Source: Planctomycetota bacterium | GTDB taxonomy: Bacteria; Planctomycetota; GCA-002687715; DRQF01 | Length of the DNA stretch: 8,304 bases | Direction of reading: 5' to 3' | Assembly (NCBI GenBank): GCA_020639295.1 | Contig: JACKGY010000029.1 | Location: 1 to 8,304 of the forward strand | Shown: positions 1 to 6,628 of the stretch, in pieces | Numbering within the stretch: position 1 is the stretch's first letter | Layout: the number at the start of each line of letters is the position of its first letter | Notes under the pieces: generated by a model | Databases searched by the model: none | Told to the model about the DNA's origin: nothing | Seen by the model: only the letters and a program-made list of their open reading frames with translations | Made by a program: the position numbers and the translations under genes

Positions 1-27
1 CACGATCGGTAGACCGAGCTCAATCCG

Positions 28-70
28 CCTGGATATGATCTCGGCCCCTGTTTCGGGTGGCCGCGGCGCC
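28..70. repeat. 43-bp direct repeat, copy 1
   Basis: This copy matches 231-273 at 42 of 43 positions (T versus C at position 34); 35-70 is identical to 238-273 over 36 bp. The offset is 203 bp. Weaker ungapped similarity extends left to position 4, including a shared 9-mer GATCGGTAG at 4-12 and 207-215. Read in the frame giving LDMISAPVSGGRGA, the one difference is synonymous (GAT/GAC), but the two copies lie in different frames relative to each other. Confidence 0.9.
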
Positions 71-131
71 GGACCTCGCGACGAGTACGGACGGGGCTGC
101 CGCCGCGGCTCCCGAGTCTTGGCCTCCTCGG

Positions 132-165
132 CTTCGGAACCTGCCTCGATGAGGCCGTTCCGAAG
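132..165. other. Strong stem-loop between the direct repeats
   Basis: CTTCGGAAC (132-140) pairs perfectly with GTTCCGAAG (157-165). Inside it GCCTC (143-147) pairs with GAGGC (151-155) around a GAT triloop, leaving only a 2x1 internal loop. This gives 14 base pairs. No T-run follows on the plus strand, so a classical intrinsic terminator is not supported. It could be the folded core of a small repeat element bounded by the direct repeats, or a structure in the 3' region of the minus-strand proline dehydrogenase transcript. Function unknown. Confidence 0.5.
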
Positions 166-230
166 ACCTCCGGGACCAAGGTCGAACCCCTCCTTGCCTA
201 TCAGAAGATCGGTAGCTCGATCACGACCAG

Positions 231-273
231 CCTGGACATGATCTCGGCCCCTGTTTCGGGTGGCCGCGGCGCC
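231..273. repeat. 43-bp direct repeat, copy 2
   Basis: Second copy of the repeat at 28-70 (one mismatch, position 237). It ends 76 bp short of the stop codon of the convergent proline dehydrogenase gene. The identical 36-bp core contains two overlapping GC palindromes (CCGCGG and GGCGCC) near its right end. Sequence similarity stops abruptly to the right of both copies, as at the edge of a duplicated segment or an assembly join. Confidence 0.9.
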
Positions 274-348
274 CTGACCGATTGGTGGCCCGGTCCGCTC
301 TGCGCGAGGCCGGGAAGCTGGGCGTCTGCGGTCGGGCCGAACGGAGGT

Positions 349-1260
349 TCAGCCCTTGAACATGCCCTGCAGGACGTAGCGACCGATCTTGGGGTTCTCC
401 TTCAGCCGGCGCATGCAGTAGGCGTACCACTGGCTGCCGAAGGGGACGTAGACCCGGAGACGGTGGCCGTCGGCGAGCAGGCGCTGGCCGAGAGCCTCGT
501 CGACGCCGAGGAGCATCTGGAATTCGTAGGCGTCCCGGTCGAGGCCGCGGCGACGGATGATCTCCTCCGCGCCCGCCACGACGGCGTGGTCATGGGTGGC
601 GATGCCGACGTAGGAGCCGAGCTCGAACATGCGCTCGAGGACGGCGAGGAAGTTGGCGTTGATCTCCTCGTAGCCCTTGTAGGCGATCTTCTCCGGTTCG
701 ACGTAGATGCCCTTGCAGAGCCGATAGTGGGCGCGGATGTCGGCCATGCCCTCGACGTCGGCGAGGGTCCGGCGCAGGTAGGCCTGGAGCACGATGCCGA
801 CGTTGTCGAAGCCCTCCTCGCGCAGCCGCCGGAAGATGCCGATGGTCGCCGAGGTGACCGGGGAATCCTCCATGTCGATGCGCACGAAGTTGTCCAGCTC
901 ACGAGCACGCTGGACCACGTCGCGAACCCGACCGTAGGTCACCTCCGGATCGAGCTTCAGGCCGAAAGCCGTCAGCTTGATCGAGATGTTGCCGTCGAGA
1001 TTCTCGCGCCGGATCGTGTCGAGGAGCTCGAGGTAGGAATCCCGCGTCGCCTCGCCCTCCCGGACGTCCTTGATCTCCTCGCCGAGGACGTCCATGGTGA
1101 CCCGGGCGCCGCGGGCGATGAGCTCACGAGCACGGGCGACCGCGTCAGCGAGGGAATCGCCGGCGACGTAACGCGAGGCCACGCGCCGGACGATCGGCTT
1201 GGGAACCATCGGCAACGAGGCCGCCAGCATGCGATCGAACCAGGAACCGCCTTTGCTCAT
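349..1260 (-). CDS. Proline dehydrogenase (monofunctional, FAD-dependent)
   Basis: A 303-residue enzyme predicted to oxidise L-proline to 1-pyrroline-5-carboxylate, passing electrons through FAD to the respiratory quinone pool. The length fits the monofunctional PRODH family rather than the large bifunctional PutA. Barrel motifs appear in order: ISIKLT (92-97), RIDMED (127-132), VLQAYLRRT (157-165), RLCKGIYVEP (180-189), ATHD (221-224) and EFQMLLG (246-252). The C-terminal substrate-binding helix has the signature YVPFG (271-275), W278, Y281 and the paired R284-R285. No signal peptide or membrane span is seen. The start is the ATG 27 bp after the trxB stop, preceded by a modest GGAAAGG-type ribosome site. 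It is probably co-transcribed with trxB. The partner 1-pyrroline-5-carboxylate dehydrogenase is not in the window and must lie elsewhere if the organism catabolises proline. Confidence 0.95.
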   Translation of the reverse strand: MSKGGSWFDRMLAASLPMVPKPIVRRVASRYVAGDSLADAVARARELIARGARVTMDVLGEEIKDVREGEATRDSYLELLDTIRRENLDGNISIKLTAFGLKLDPEVTYGRVRDVVQRARELDNFVRIDMEDSPVTSATIGIFRRLREEGFDNVGIVLQAYLRRTLADVEGMADIRAHYRLCKGIYVEPEKIAYKGYEEINANFLAVLERMFELGSYVGIATHDHAVVAGAEEIIRRRGLDRDAYEFQMLLGVDEALGQRLLADGHRLRVYVPFGSQWYAYCMRRLKENPKIGRYVLQGMFKG

Positions 1261-1287
1261 GGCCGTGCAACCGCCTTTCCGCGACGA

Positions 1288-2229
1288 TCAGTGACCCTGT
1301 GCCTCGAGCCAGCGCTCGACGTCGATGGCCGCCATGCAGCCCGAGCCGGCGGCGGTGATCGCCTGGCGGTAGACCGTGTCCTGCACGTCGCCGCAGGCGA
1401 AGACGCCTTCCACGCTGGTGTAGCTGCAATCGGGCTTGGTGATCAGATAGCCGGCCTCGTCCATCTCGAGCTTGCCGACGAAGATCTCGGTGTTGGGCTT
1501 GTGGCCGATGCCCATGAAGACGCCCTGGGTGGGCAGCTCCTCGGTCGCGCCGGTCTCGATGTTCTCGAGATCGACCGCGCGGATGGCGCCGTTGGCATCA
1601 CCGTGATAGCCGGTGACGACGGTGTTCCAGCGGATCTCGATCTTCTCGTTGTCGAGCGCACGCTGCGCCATGATCTTGCTGGCGCGCAGCTCGTCCCGGC
1701 GGTGGATCATCGTGACCTTCGAGCAGAAGCGGGTCAGGAAGTTGGCCTCCTCGACCGCGGAATCACCGCCGCCGATGACGATCACCTCCTTGCCGCGGAA
1801 GAAGAAGCCGTCGCAGGTGGCGCAGGCCGAGATGCCCTTGTTGTAGAAGGCCTTCTCGCCCGGCAGGCCGAGGTAGCGCGCCGTGGCGCCGGTGGAGATG
1901 ATCACGGCATCGGCCAGGACGACGCCGCCCTCGGACTCGACCCGGAAGGGGCGCTTCGAGAAGTCGACGCCGGTGACCGTCTCCGAACGCACCCGGGTCC
2001 CGAAGCGCGTCGCCTGCTCCTTGAAGAGCTGCATGAGCTGGGGCCCCTGGACCCCCTCGGGAAAGCCGGGGAAGTTCTCGACCTCGGTGGTGATCATCAG
2101 CTGACCACCGGGCTGCAGGCCTTCGTAGATGATGGGCTCGAGATTCGCCCGCGCGGTGTAGAGGGCCGCCGTCCATCCGGAAGGTCCGGAACCGATGATC
2201 ACGACCCTGGCGTTTTCGGTGGCGCTCAT
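1288..2229 (-). CDS. trxB: Thioredoxin-disulfide reductase
   Basis: A 313-residue NADPH-dependent flavoenzyme that reduces thioredoxin in the cytoplasm; the length is typical of the low-molecular-weight bacterial type. Visible motifs are the FAD-binding GSGPSG (13-18), the redox-active CATC (136-139), the NADPH-binding GGGDSA (153-158) with HRR (176-178), and the C-terminal FAD contact CGDV (279-282) followed by RQAITAAGSGC (288-298). The ATG at 2229 is supported by AGGAG (2244-2240) 10 nt upstream and by an N-terminus that leads directly into the first Rossmann strand. It is divergent from the ptsN-like gene and probably first in a unit with proline dehydrogenase. NADPH preference is inferred from the family (HRR motif) and could be checked, since some homologues use other reductants. 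Confidence 0.96.
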   Translation of the reverse strand: MSATENARVVIIGSGPSGWTAALYTARANLEPIIYEGLQPGGQLMITTEVENFPGFPEGVQGPQLMQLFKEQATRFGTRVRSETVTGVDFSKRPFRVESEGGVVLADAVIISTGATARYLGLPGEKAFYNKGISACATCDGFFFRGKEVIVIGGGDSAVEEANFLTRFCSKVTMIHRRDELRASKIMAQRALDNEKIEIRWNTVVTGYHGDANGAIRAVDLENIETGATEELPTQGVFMGIGHKPNTEIFVGKLEMDEAGYLITKPDCSYTSVEGVFACGDVQDTVYRQAITAAGSGCMAAIDVERWLEAQGH

Positions 2230-2342
2230 CTGCGCGATTCTCCTCTGCGGAAGCGACGGCCGATGTTAGCCGGAACGGGACGGACCGGCAACGCGCCCCG
2301 GGCCGATCCGGGAGCCCCACGACCGCGAAGAAGTCCGCATGG

Positions 2343-2366
2343 GGGCGCGGTTTGCGCCTCGCGCCC
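2343..2366. promoter_or_regulatory. Inverted repeat in the trxB/ptsN divergent spacer
   Basis: GGGCGCG (2343-2349) and CGCGCCC (2360-2366) form a perfect 7-bp inverted repeat with a 10-nt spacer. The left arm can alternatively form GGCGC/GCGCC (2344-2348 with 2354-2358). It lies just upstream of a weak promoter candidate for the ptsN-like gene, so it could be an operator or a leader structure. Such GC palindromes arise easily by chance in a genome this GC-rich. The rest of the 2230-2442 spacer holds nothing else I can support. Confidence 0.25.
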
Positions 2367-2374
2367 GCCGGCTG

Positions 2375-2402
2375 TTGAATTCCCTCGTGATTGCCGTAAG
2401 GT
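2375..2402 (+). promoter_or_regulatory. Weak sigma70-like promoter candidate
   Basis: TTGAAT (2375-2380) resembles a -35 box, and TAAGGT (2397-2402) sits 16 bp downstream as a poor -10 box. This is the only AT-richer patch in the spacer and is correctly placed about 40 bp upstream of the ptsN-like start. The -10 match is weak, so the call rests mainly on position and local composition. Confidence 0.3.
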
Positions 2403-2442
2403 GCCAACCTCGGCCAGTGAAGGGCTGGTCCCGGAGGTGCGC

Positions 2443-2892
2443 ATGGATCTTGGTGAGCTGATCAACACGCGCGGTGTCATCCGCCTCGAGACCAAGGACA
2501 AGCTCGAAGCCCTCGAGCAGATGATCGAGGCCCTGTCCAAGCGCAAGGAGGTCACCAGCAAGGAGAAGCTCCGCCGGGCCATCAAGGACCGCGAGAAGAT
2601 CCTGTCGACCGGCATCGGCTACGGGGTCGCGATCCCCCACGCCAAGATCGCGCAGGTGAAGAAGTTCTGCGCCGTCATCGGCATCAGCAAGCCGGGCATC
2701 CCCTTCGACGCCATGGACGGCAAACCGGTGCACATCATCGTGATGATCGCCGCCCCCGAGGACGCCCATGGCGAGTACCTCGGCCTCCTGCAGAGAATCA
2801 CCCATACCCTGAAGGACGAGGAGACGCGCAAGCGGATCATCGACTCGAAGGACACCAAGTCGGTGATCTCGATCTTCTCCGACATCGCCTGA
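2443..2892 (+). CDS. ptsN: PTS EIIA-type regulatory protein, PtsN-like
   Basis: A 149-residue single-domain protein of the fructose/mannitol EIIA family, the length expected for PtsN (EIIA-Ntr). The phosphorylatable histidine is H66 in STGIGYGVAIPHAK (55-68), and the second conserved histidine is H109 in APEDAHGEYL. The C-terminal helices (about 111-149) match the family fold. EIIA-Ntr proteins take phosphate from a dedicated HPr/EI pair and act as regulators rather than sugar transporters. No other PTS component is in the window, which suits a regulatory role. The ATG at 2443 is chosen because GGAGG (2433-2437) lies 5 nt upstream and the domain starts immediately. A much longer upstream opening in the same frame runs antisense to trxB and proline dehydrogenase and is not coding. 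It ends 13 bp before the convergent PHP gene. Confidence 0.9.
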   Translation: MDLGELINTRGVIRLETKDKLEALEQMIEALSKRKEVTSKEKLRRAIKDREKILSTGIGYGVAIPHAKIAQVKKFCAVIGISKPGIPFDAMDGKPVHIIVMIAAPEDAHGEYLGLLQRITHTLKDEETRKRIIDSKDTKSVISIFSDIA

Positions 2893-2905
2893 GGACTCGT
2901 CGCCG

Positions 2906-3820
2906 TCAGGCGGTCCTGCCCTCGCGCCGGATCCGGATGGCGGCGATCAGGGCCACGCAGGCCGCGAGCCACAGCAGCCAGCCCAGGCGCCCCCCCAGGC
3001 CCAGTTCCCGCAGATAGCTCCAGGCCACCGCCGGGGGCATCAGCGGCCCCAGATCCCGATCGAGCGGGCTGTCCAGCACCACCGGCAGCAAGCCCCGGTG
3101 ATCCCGATCCAGGCTCCGCCACAGGTCGTCGGCCAGGTCGGCCCCCGAGACCCGCATGAGGTTCCAGCAGTAGTTGCCGCTGCGCGTGCCGTGGAAGTCG
3201 CTGCTCGCCGTCGCGACCAGGCCACGGCTTCGGCAGAGCTCGCGCAGGATCCGCTGACGTTCCCGGGCATCCTGGCGCAGCTCCTGGTGCGGCCTGCCAC
3301 CGAAACCGTCGATCCCCGCCGCGACCAGATCCTCGGCCGAGGGTGCATGAGCCCGCGGTCCGCGCCAGAAGTGGCTGGCCAGGACCAGACCACCGGCCCG
3401 TGGACCTCGCGGATCAGCTGCCGCCAATCGCTGATCTCCGCCAGGTTCTCCGGCGCCGGTCGGCGGTTGTAGACCAGCAGGTGCAAGGCGGACTCCAGGG
3501 CGGCCCTGCGCCCACTCCTGCCCCCAGAGGTCGACCGGGACCGGCGTCGCCGCGCGGAGATCCTGTCCCTGGCTCCAGGCGTTGTGCCAGGTCGGCACCA
3601 CCAGGACGAAGCCGAGCCGGCGGAAGCGGGCGAGTCCTCCTCCAGGGCCATCCCTCCGTCCACGGGGTCGCCGACGTGGCTCTGGAGATCCACCGCCACC
3701 AGCCCATCGGCCGGCCCCTCGGGAGCACCCCGCGCCCGGTAGACCGGCCAGGGCAACGGTGCCCCAGATCGCCATCAGGAAGAAGGTCGCCACCAGCCAG
3801 GGAGCGCTCTGCCGGCGCAT
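2906..3820 (-). pseudogene. PHP-domain phosphoesterase with flanking membrane segments, frameshifted
   Basis: The gene is readable only by switching frames. From the ATG at 3820 come a hydrophobic helix (residues 9-24), then in another frame the PHP-like motif DLQSH (3690-3676) and GDPVDGGM, then RLGFVLVVPTWHNAW, then the other frame again with LVYNRRPAPENLAEISDW, then back for LASHFW, GIDGFGG and SSDFHG (about 3205-3188). It ends in a hydrophobic segment GWLLWLAACVALIAAI. DLQSH and SDFHG are typical metal-ligand positions of PHP phosphoesterases, although the usual DLHxH is DLQSH here. Shifts fall near 3755, 3628, 3505 and 3385; those at 3628 and 3385 are each repaired by restoring one C. 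Coding-like sequence with hydrophobic character continues upstream to about 3910 with more shifts, so the true start is uncertain. Either a decayed gene or an intact gene in a poorly polished stretch. Substrate unknown. Confidence 0.6.
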
Positions 3821-3963
3821 GCGGAAGATGGCCAGGGCCGCGCCCAGGCCAGCCAGGCGATCGACCAGAGGCGAAGGTCTTCAGGTCGGCGAGGCCCGCC
3901 AGCTGAAGGCCGGGCCGAGAAAGGGCTCGCAGATCAACGCCCGCGCGCCGATCGCGCTCGCCC

Positions 3964-4765
3964 TCAGCCGTCCAGGACCCCGTCGTTCAGGGCGTCGCGT
4001 AGCGGAGGCTCCTGGAGGAGCCAGCCGGCCACGACCAGGTAGGCCAGGATGGCCAACCTGGCGAGGCGCCGCAGGCCCTCGGTGGCCGCGAGCGCACGCG
4101 GTAGAGCGAGACCAGGTGGACGGCCGAAGCCAGGGCGGCCCAGCCCAGGGCGGCACCGAAGAGGACGTCGGAGAGGTAATGGCGCTGACGTAGAGCCGAT
4201 CGGCCTGATCGCGATCGCCGAGGTCAGCGACGACGCGGACGATGCGCCGCGGCAGATGAAGAGGGGAGAAGCGCGAACAGGGTCGCCGTGGCGGCATGTC
4301 CCGAAGGGAAGCTCTGAGATCGGGTCGATCATAGAGCGGCCTCAGGAAGTCGAGGGCGGCATCCGGATGCAAGGGTCGAGGACGACCGCAGACCCGCTTG
4401 AGGACCCCCACCGCGCCCTCGACGCCGATCCAGGCGACGACGCCGGTGAGCATCGCCTCGCGGAAACCGCGCAGCCGGCGACTCAGGAAGACGATGAGGA
4501 GACCGGTGACCATGAGGGCCACCTCGATGCGGGTCGACCAGTCCTGGAAGACGATGGCGAAGCGATCCAGGGCCGGCCAGGGTCGGTCGGGGTTGACCAG
4601 ATCGACCGCGAGACGATCGAGCGGCAGCGCCGCCAGGGAGGCCAGGGCGAGGAACAGCGGCCAACGGAAGCGAAGGAAACCGGGACTGGTCACCGGCAGC
4701 GATCCACCCTCGAAGCCGCCCGGCTTGGCTCGGGACCCGGTCTGCGTCTCCCCCACCGACTGCAT
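3964..4765 (-). pseudogene. PAP2-family membrane phosphatase, frameshifted
   Basis: A membrane phosphatase of the PAP2 (type 2 phosphatidic acid phosphatase) superfamily, acting on lipid phosphates or polyprenyl pyrophosphates. From the ATG at 4765 (AAAGG upstream) the first 150 residues are intact, with hydrophobic segments at about 35-57, 81-95 and 105-122, then motif 1 KRVCGRPRP (123-131, KX6RP). Motif 2 SFPSGHAAT (about 4313-4287) and motif 3, read as RLYVSA(H)YLSD (about 4198-4167), are present but in other frames. The histidine of motif 3 is lost only because GCCCAT reads GCCAT at 4180. The last segment, AILAYLVVAGWLLQ, is in a further frame and ends at TGA 3966-3964. Shifts fall near 4313, 4255, 4180 and 4080, with perhaps one more near 4210. 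Intact motifs across broken frames suggest either recent decay or base-call errors. Confidence 0.7.
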
Positions 4766-4820
4766 GGAAGGCCAACCTTTCGCAACAAGACCCAGGTGCC
4801 GGAACCCGGCCGACCCACGC

Positions 4821-4851
4821 TATACTTCTCTTCCGCCGGGCTTGCTAACAT
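4821..4851 (+). promoter_or_regulatory. Candidate promoter for the PK-NTase/sat operon
   Basis: The short spacer between the divergent PAP2 and fusion genes has two AT-rich patches. TATACT (4821-4826) is a good -10 hexamer without a clear -35. TGCTAACAT (4843-4851) fits an extended -10 (TGn followed by TAACAT). Either would give a leader of about 40-70 nt. On the opposite strand TATAGC overlaps the first patch and could serve the PAP2 gene. Which box is used cannot be decided from sequence. Confidence 0.35.
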
Positions 4852-4897
4852 AAAGCCCACATGCCGTGAAGCAGCGACGACGAAAGGACACCCCGGA

Positions 4898-6628
4898 ATG
4901 CGGACCCGATTCATCTGCACGATCGGCCCCAAGACCATCGACAAGGACTGGCTCGACCGGCTCCACGCCGCCGGCATGAACATCGCCCGGGTCAACGGGG
5001 CCCACGGCAGCCTGGACGACGTCCGGGCCATGGTCACCCGCCTGAAGCGCGACCTCCCGGCCGGAGTCGAGATCCTGCTCGACCTGCCGGGCAACAAGAT
5101 CCGGACCGACAACATCGCCGAGCCGATCCTCCTCGAGGCCGGCTCCGAGTTCGTCATCAAGCCGGACAACCTCACCTATCGCCCGCTCTACAAGAGCCTG
5201 AAGAAGGGCGACCAGATCTCCGCCGCGGACGGCAGCATCAAGCTCGAGGTCCTCGGGATCGAGGGTGAGAACGTCCGCACGAAGGTCCAGGTCGGCGGCT
5301 ACCTCGCCACCCGCAAGGGCGTCAACGTCAAGGGCATCCATGGCGAGATCCCCTTCGACTTCGAGCGCGACATCGACCTCCTGAACATCGCGATCGAGGC
5401 CGAGATCGACTACGTCGGACTCTCCTTCGTGCGCAGCATCGAGCACGTCCGGCGGATCCAGTCCCAGCTCGTCGGCACCGACATCAAGGTGGTCGCCAAG
5501 GTCGAGACCGCCGAGGCGGTCCGCCAGGTCGACAAGATCCTGAAGGGGGCCGCGATGATCATGATCGACCGCGGCGACCTCGAGGCGGAGATCGGCAAGG
5601 AGCACGTGCCGCTGACCCAGAAGATGGTCCTGCGCAAGGCCGCGGAGATCGGCGTGCCGGTGATCATCGCCTCCCAGTTCCTGACCAGCATGCTCACCAA
5701 GCCGCTGCCCTTCATGGCCGAGGTCTCGGACATCGCCAACGCCGTGCTCGACGGCGCCAACGTGCTCATGCTCTCGGAGGAGACCGCGATCGGCGACTAC
5801 CCGGAGGAGTGCATCGCCACCATGGCCCGGGTCGCCGGCACCGTCGAGGAGAGCGTCGCCCGAGACTACGAGGTGGTGATCCTCGCCGCCGGGCCCTCGA
5901 CCGGCTTCGGCTCGCTGACCAAGAACAAGCACAAGTGCATGCTCGACGTCGGTGGTACCACGATCATCAACCACCAGATGGACAACTTCCGCCTCGCCGG
6001 CATCCCCAGCGAGAAGGTCACGATCGTCACCGGCCACAACACCCGGCAGATCGAGGCCTACATGAACGAGGAGGTGTTCCGCGGCCAGTTCGTCTACAAC
6101 CCCTGGTACCAGACGACGAACATGGCGGTCTCGCTCTGGCTGGCCCAGAAGCGCGACGCCAACCTGATCATCTGCTACGGCGACATCATCTTCGATCCGA
6201 CCATCCTCGAGGATCTGATCGCGATGGAGGGCGACGTCGTCCTGGCCGTGGACAACCGCAGCGGCGACTACGATGCCGAGGACGAGAAGGTCAAGCTGCG
6301 GAAGGGCCTGGTCAAGCACTGCTCGAAGGAGATCCCCGACGACGAGGCCGACGGCGAGTTCATCGGCCTGGCCAAGATCTCCCGGCGCGGCGCGCGGCGG
6401 CTCTGGCACGAGCTCGGCCGCCTGGTCCGGCACGAGGAGAAGATGACCTTCCTCTCCGACGTCTTCGAACAGATGGCCGCCGACGGCTACCAGATCCGGG
6501 CCTGCAAGCTGGACGGCCGGCCCTGGAACGACAACGACAATCTCGCCGACCTGGGCGAGTCGCGCGAGAAGGTCTATCCGCGCATCCGTGACAACCGCAA
6601 CCGAGTCGACACCAAGGTAACCCGATGA
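4898..6628 (+). CDS. Pyruvate-kinase-like / LicC-type nucleotidyltransferase fusion
   Basis: A 576-residue two-domain protein. Residues 1-316 follow the pyruvate kinase barrel and B-domain: FICTIGPKT (5-13), GMNIARVNGAHG (26-37), LLDLPGNKIRT (60-70), KGDQISAADG (103-112), KGVNVKG (140-146), VAKVE (199-203), DRGDLE (224-229), IASQFL (257-262), AEVSDIANAVLDG (274-286) and SEETAIGDYP (293-302). The catalytic lysine (K201), metal ligands (E203, D227) and R225 positions are kept. The usual NFSHG is NGAHG, KGPEIRT is PGNKIRT, and the C-terminal PK domain is absent. Residues 323-562 form a nucleotidyltransferase: VILAAG (327-332), KHKCML (344-349), NPWYQTTNMAVSL (401-413) as in LicC-type cytidylyltransferases, GDIIFD (428-433) and WNDNDNLADL (543-552). 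The start ATG has AAAGGA 9 nt upstream; there is no signal peptide. It probably makes a nucleotide-activated metabolite; whether the PK domain is a true kinase is open. Confidence 0.85.
   Translation: MRTRFICTIGPKTIDKDWLDRLHAAGMNIARVNGAHGSLDDVRAMVTRLKRDLPAGVEILLDLPGNKIRTDNIAEPILLEAGSEFVIKPDNLTYRPLYKSLKKGDQISAADGSIKLEVLGIEGENVRTKVQVGGYLATRKGVNVKGIHGEIPFDFERDIDLLNIAIEAEIDYVGLSFVRSIEHVRRIQSQLVGTDIKVVAKVETAEAVRQVDKILKGAAMIMIDRGDLEAEIGKEHVPLTQKMVLRKAAEIGVPVIIASQFLTSMLTKPLPFMAEVSDIANAVLDGANVLMLSEETAIGDYPEECIATMARVAGTVEESVARDYEVVILAAGPSTGFGSLTKNKHKCMLDVGGTTIINHQMDNFRLAGIPSEKVTIVTGHNTRQIEAYMNEEVFRGQFVYNPWYQTTNMAVSLWLAQKRDANLIICYGDIIFDPTILEDLIAMEGDVVLAVDNRSGDYDAEDEKVKLRKGLVKHCSKEIPDDEADGEFIGLAKISRRGARRLWHELGRLVRHEEKMTFLSDVFEQMAADGYQIRACKLDGRPWNDNDNLADLGESREKVYPRIRDNRNRVDTKVTR

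Larger units (their letters stand above)
1..348. other. Gene-poor left edge, no supported CDS
   Basis: I find no convincing gene here. Plus-strand frame 1 is open from position 13 onward, and a short part of it (about 166-270) has a protein-like look, but no start, domain or recognisable family is visible. The opening continues as an antisense reading through two real minus-strand genes, so it is probably a high-GC artefact. It could instead hide the end of a plus-strand gene converging on proline dehydrogenase. The stretch does contain a direct repeat and a strong hairpin, listed separately. Confidence 0.5.

Noticed and set aside
13..2442. Long plus-strand open frame running into the ptsN-like gene
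   Set aside because: It is antisense to clear trxB and proline dehydrogenase genes, is low-complexity in D, E, A, L and V, and has no domain. The real start is the ATG at 2443 with its own GGAGG.
4049..4897. In-frame upstream extension of the PK-NTase fusion
   Set aside because: It is antisense to the PAP2 gene and arginine/proline-rich without structure; ATG 4898 sits directly before the first PK strand and has AAAGGA upstream.
4820..6433. 537-codon minus-strand open frame opposite the PK-NTase fusion
   Set aside because: Its composition (runs of D, L, V, G) is what the antisense of a high-GC gene gives; the plus strand has unambiguous motifs and a ribosome site.
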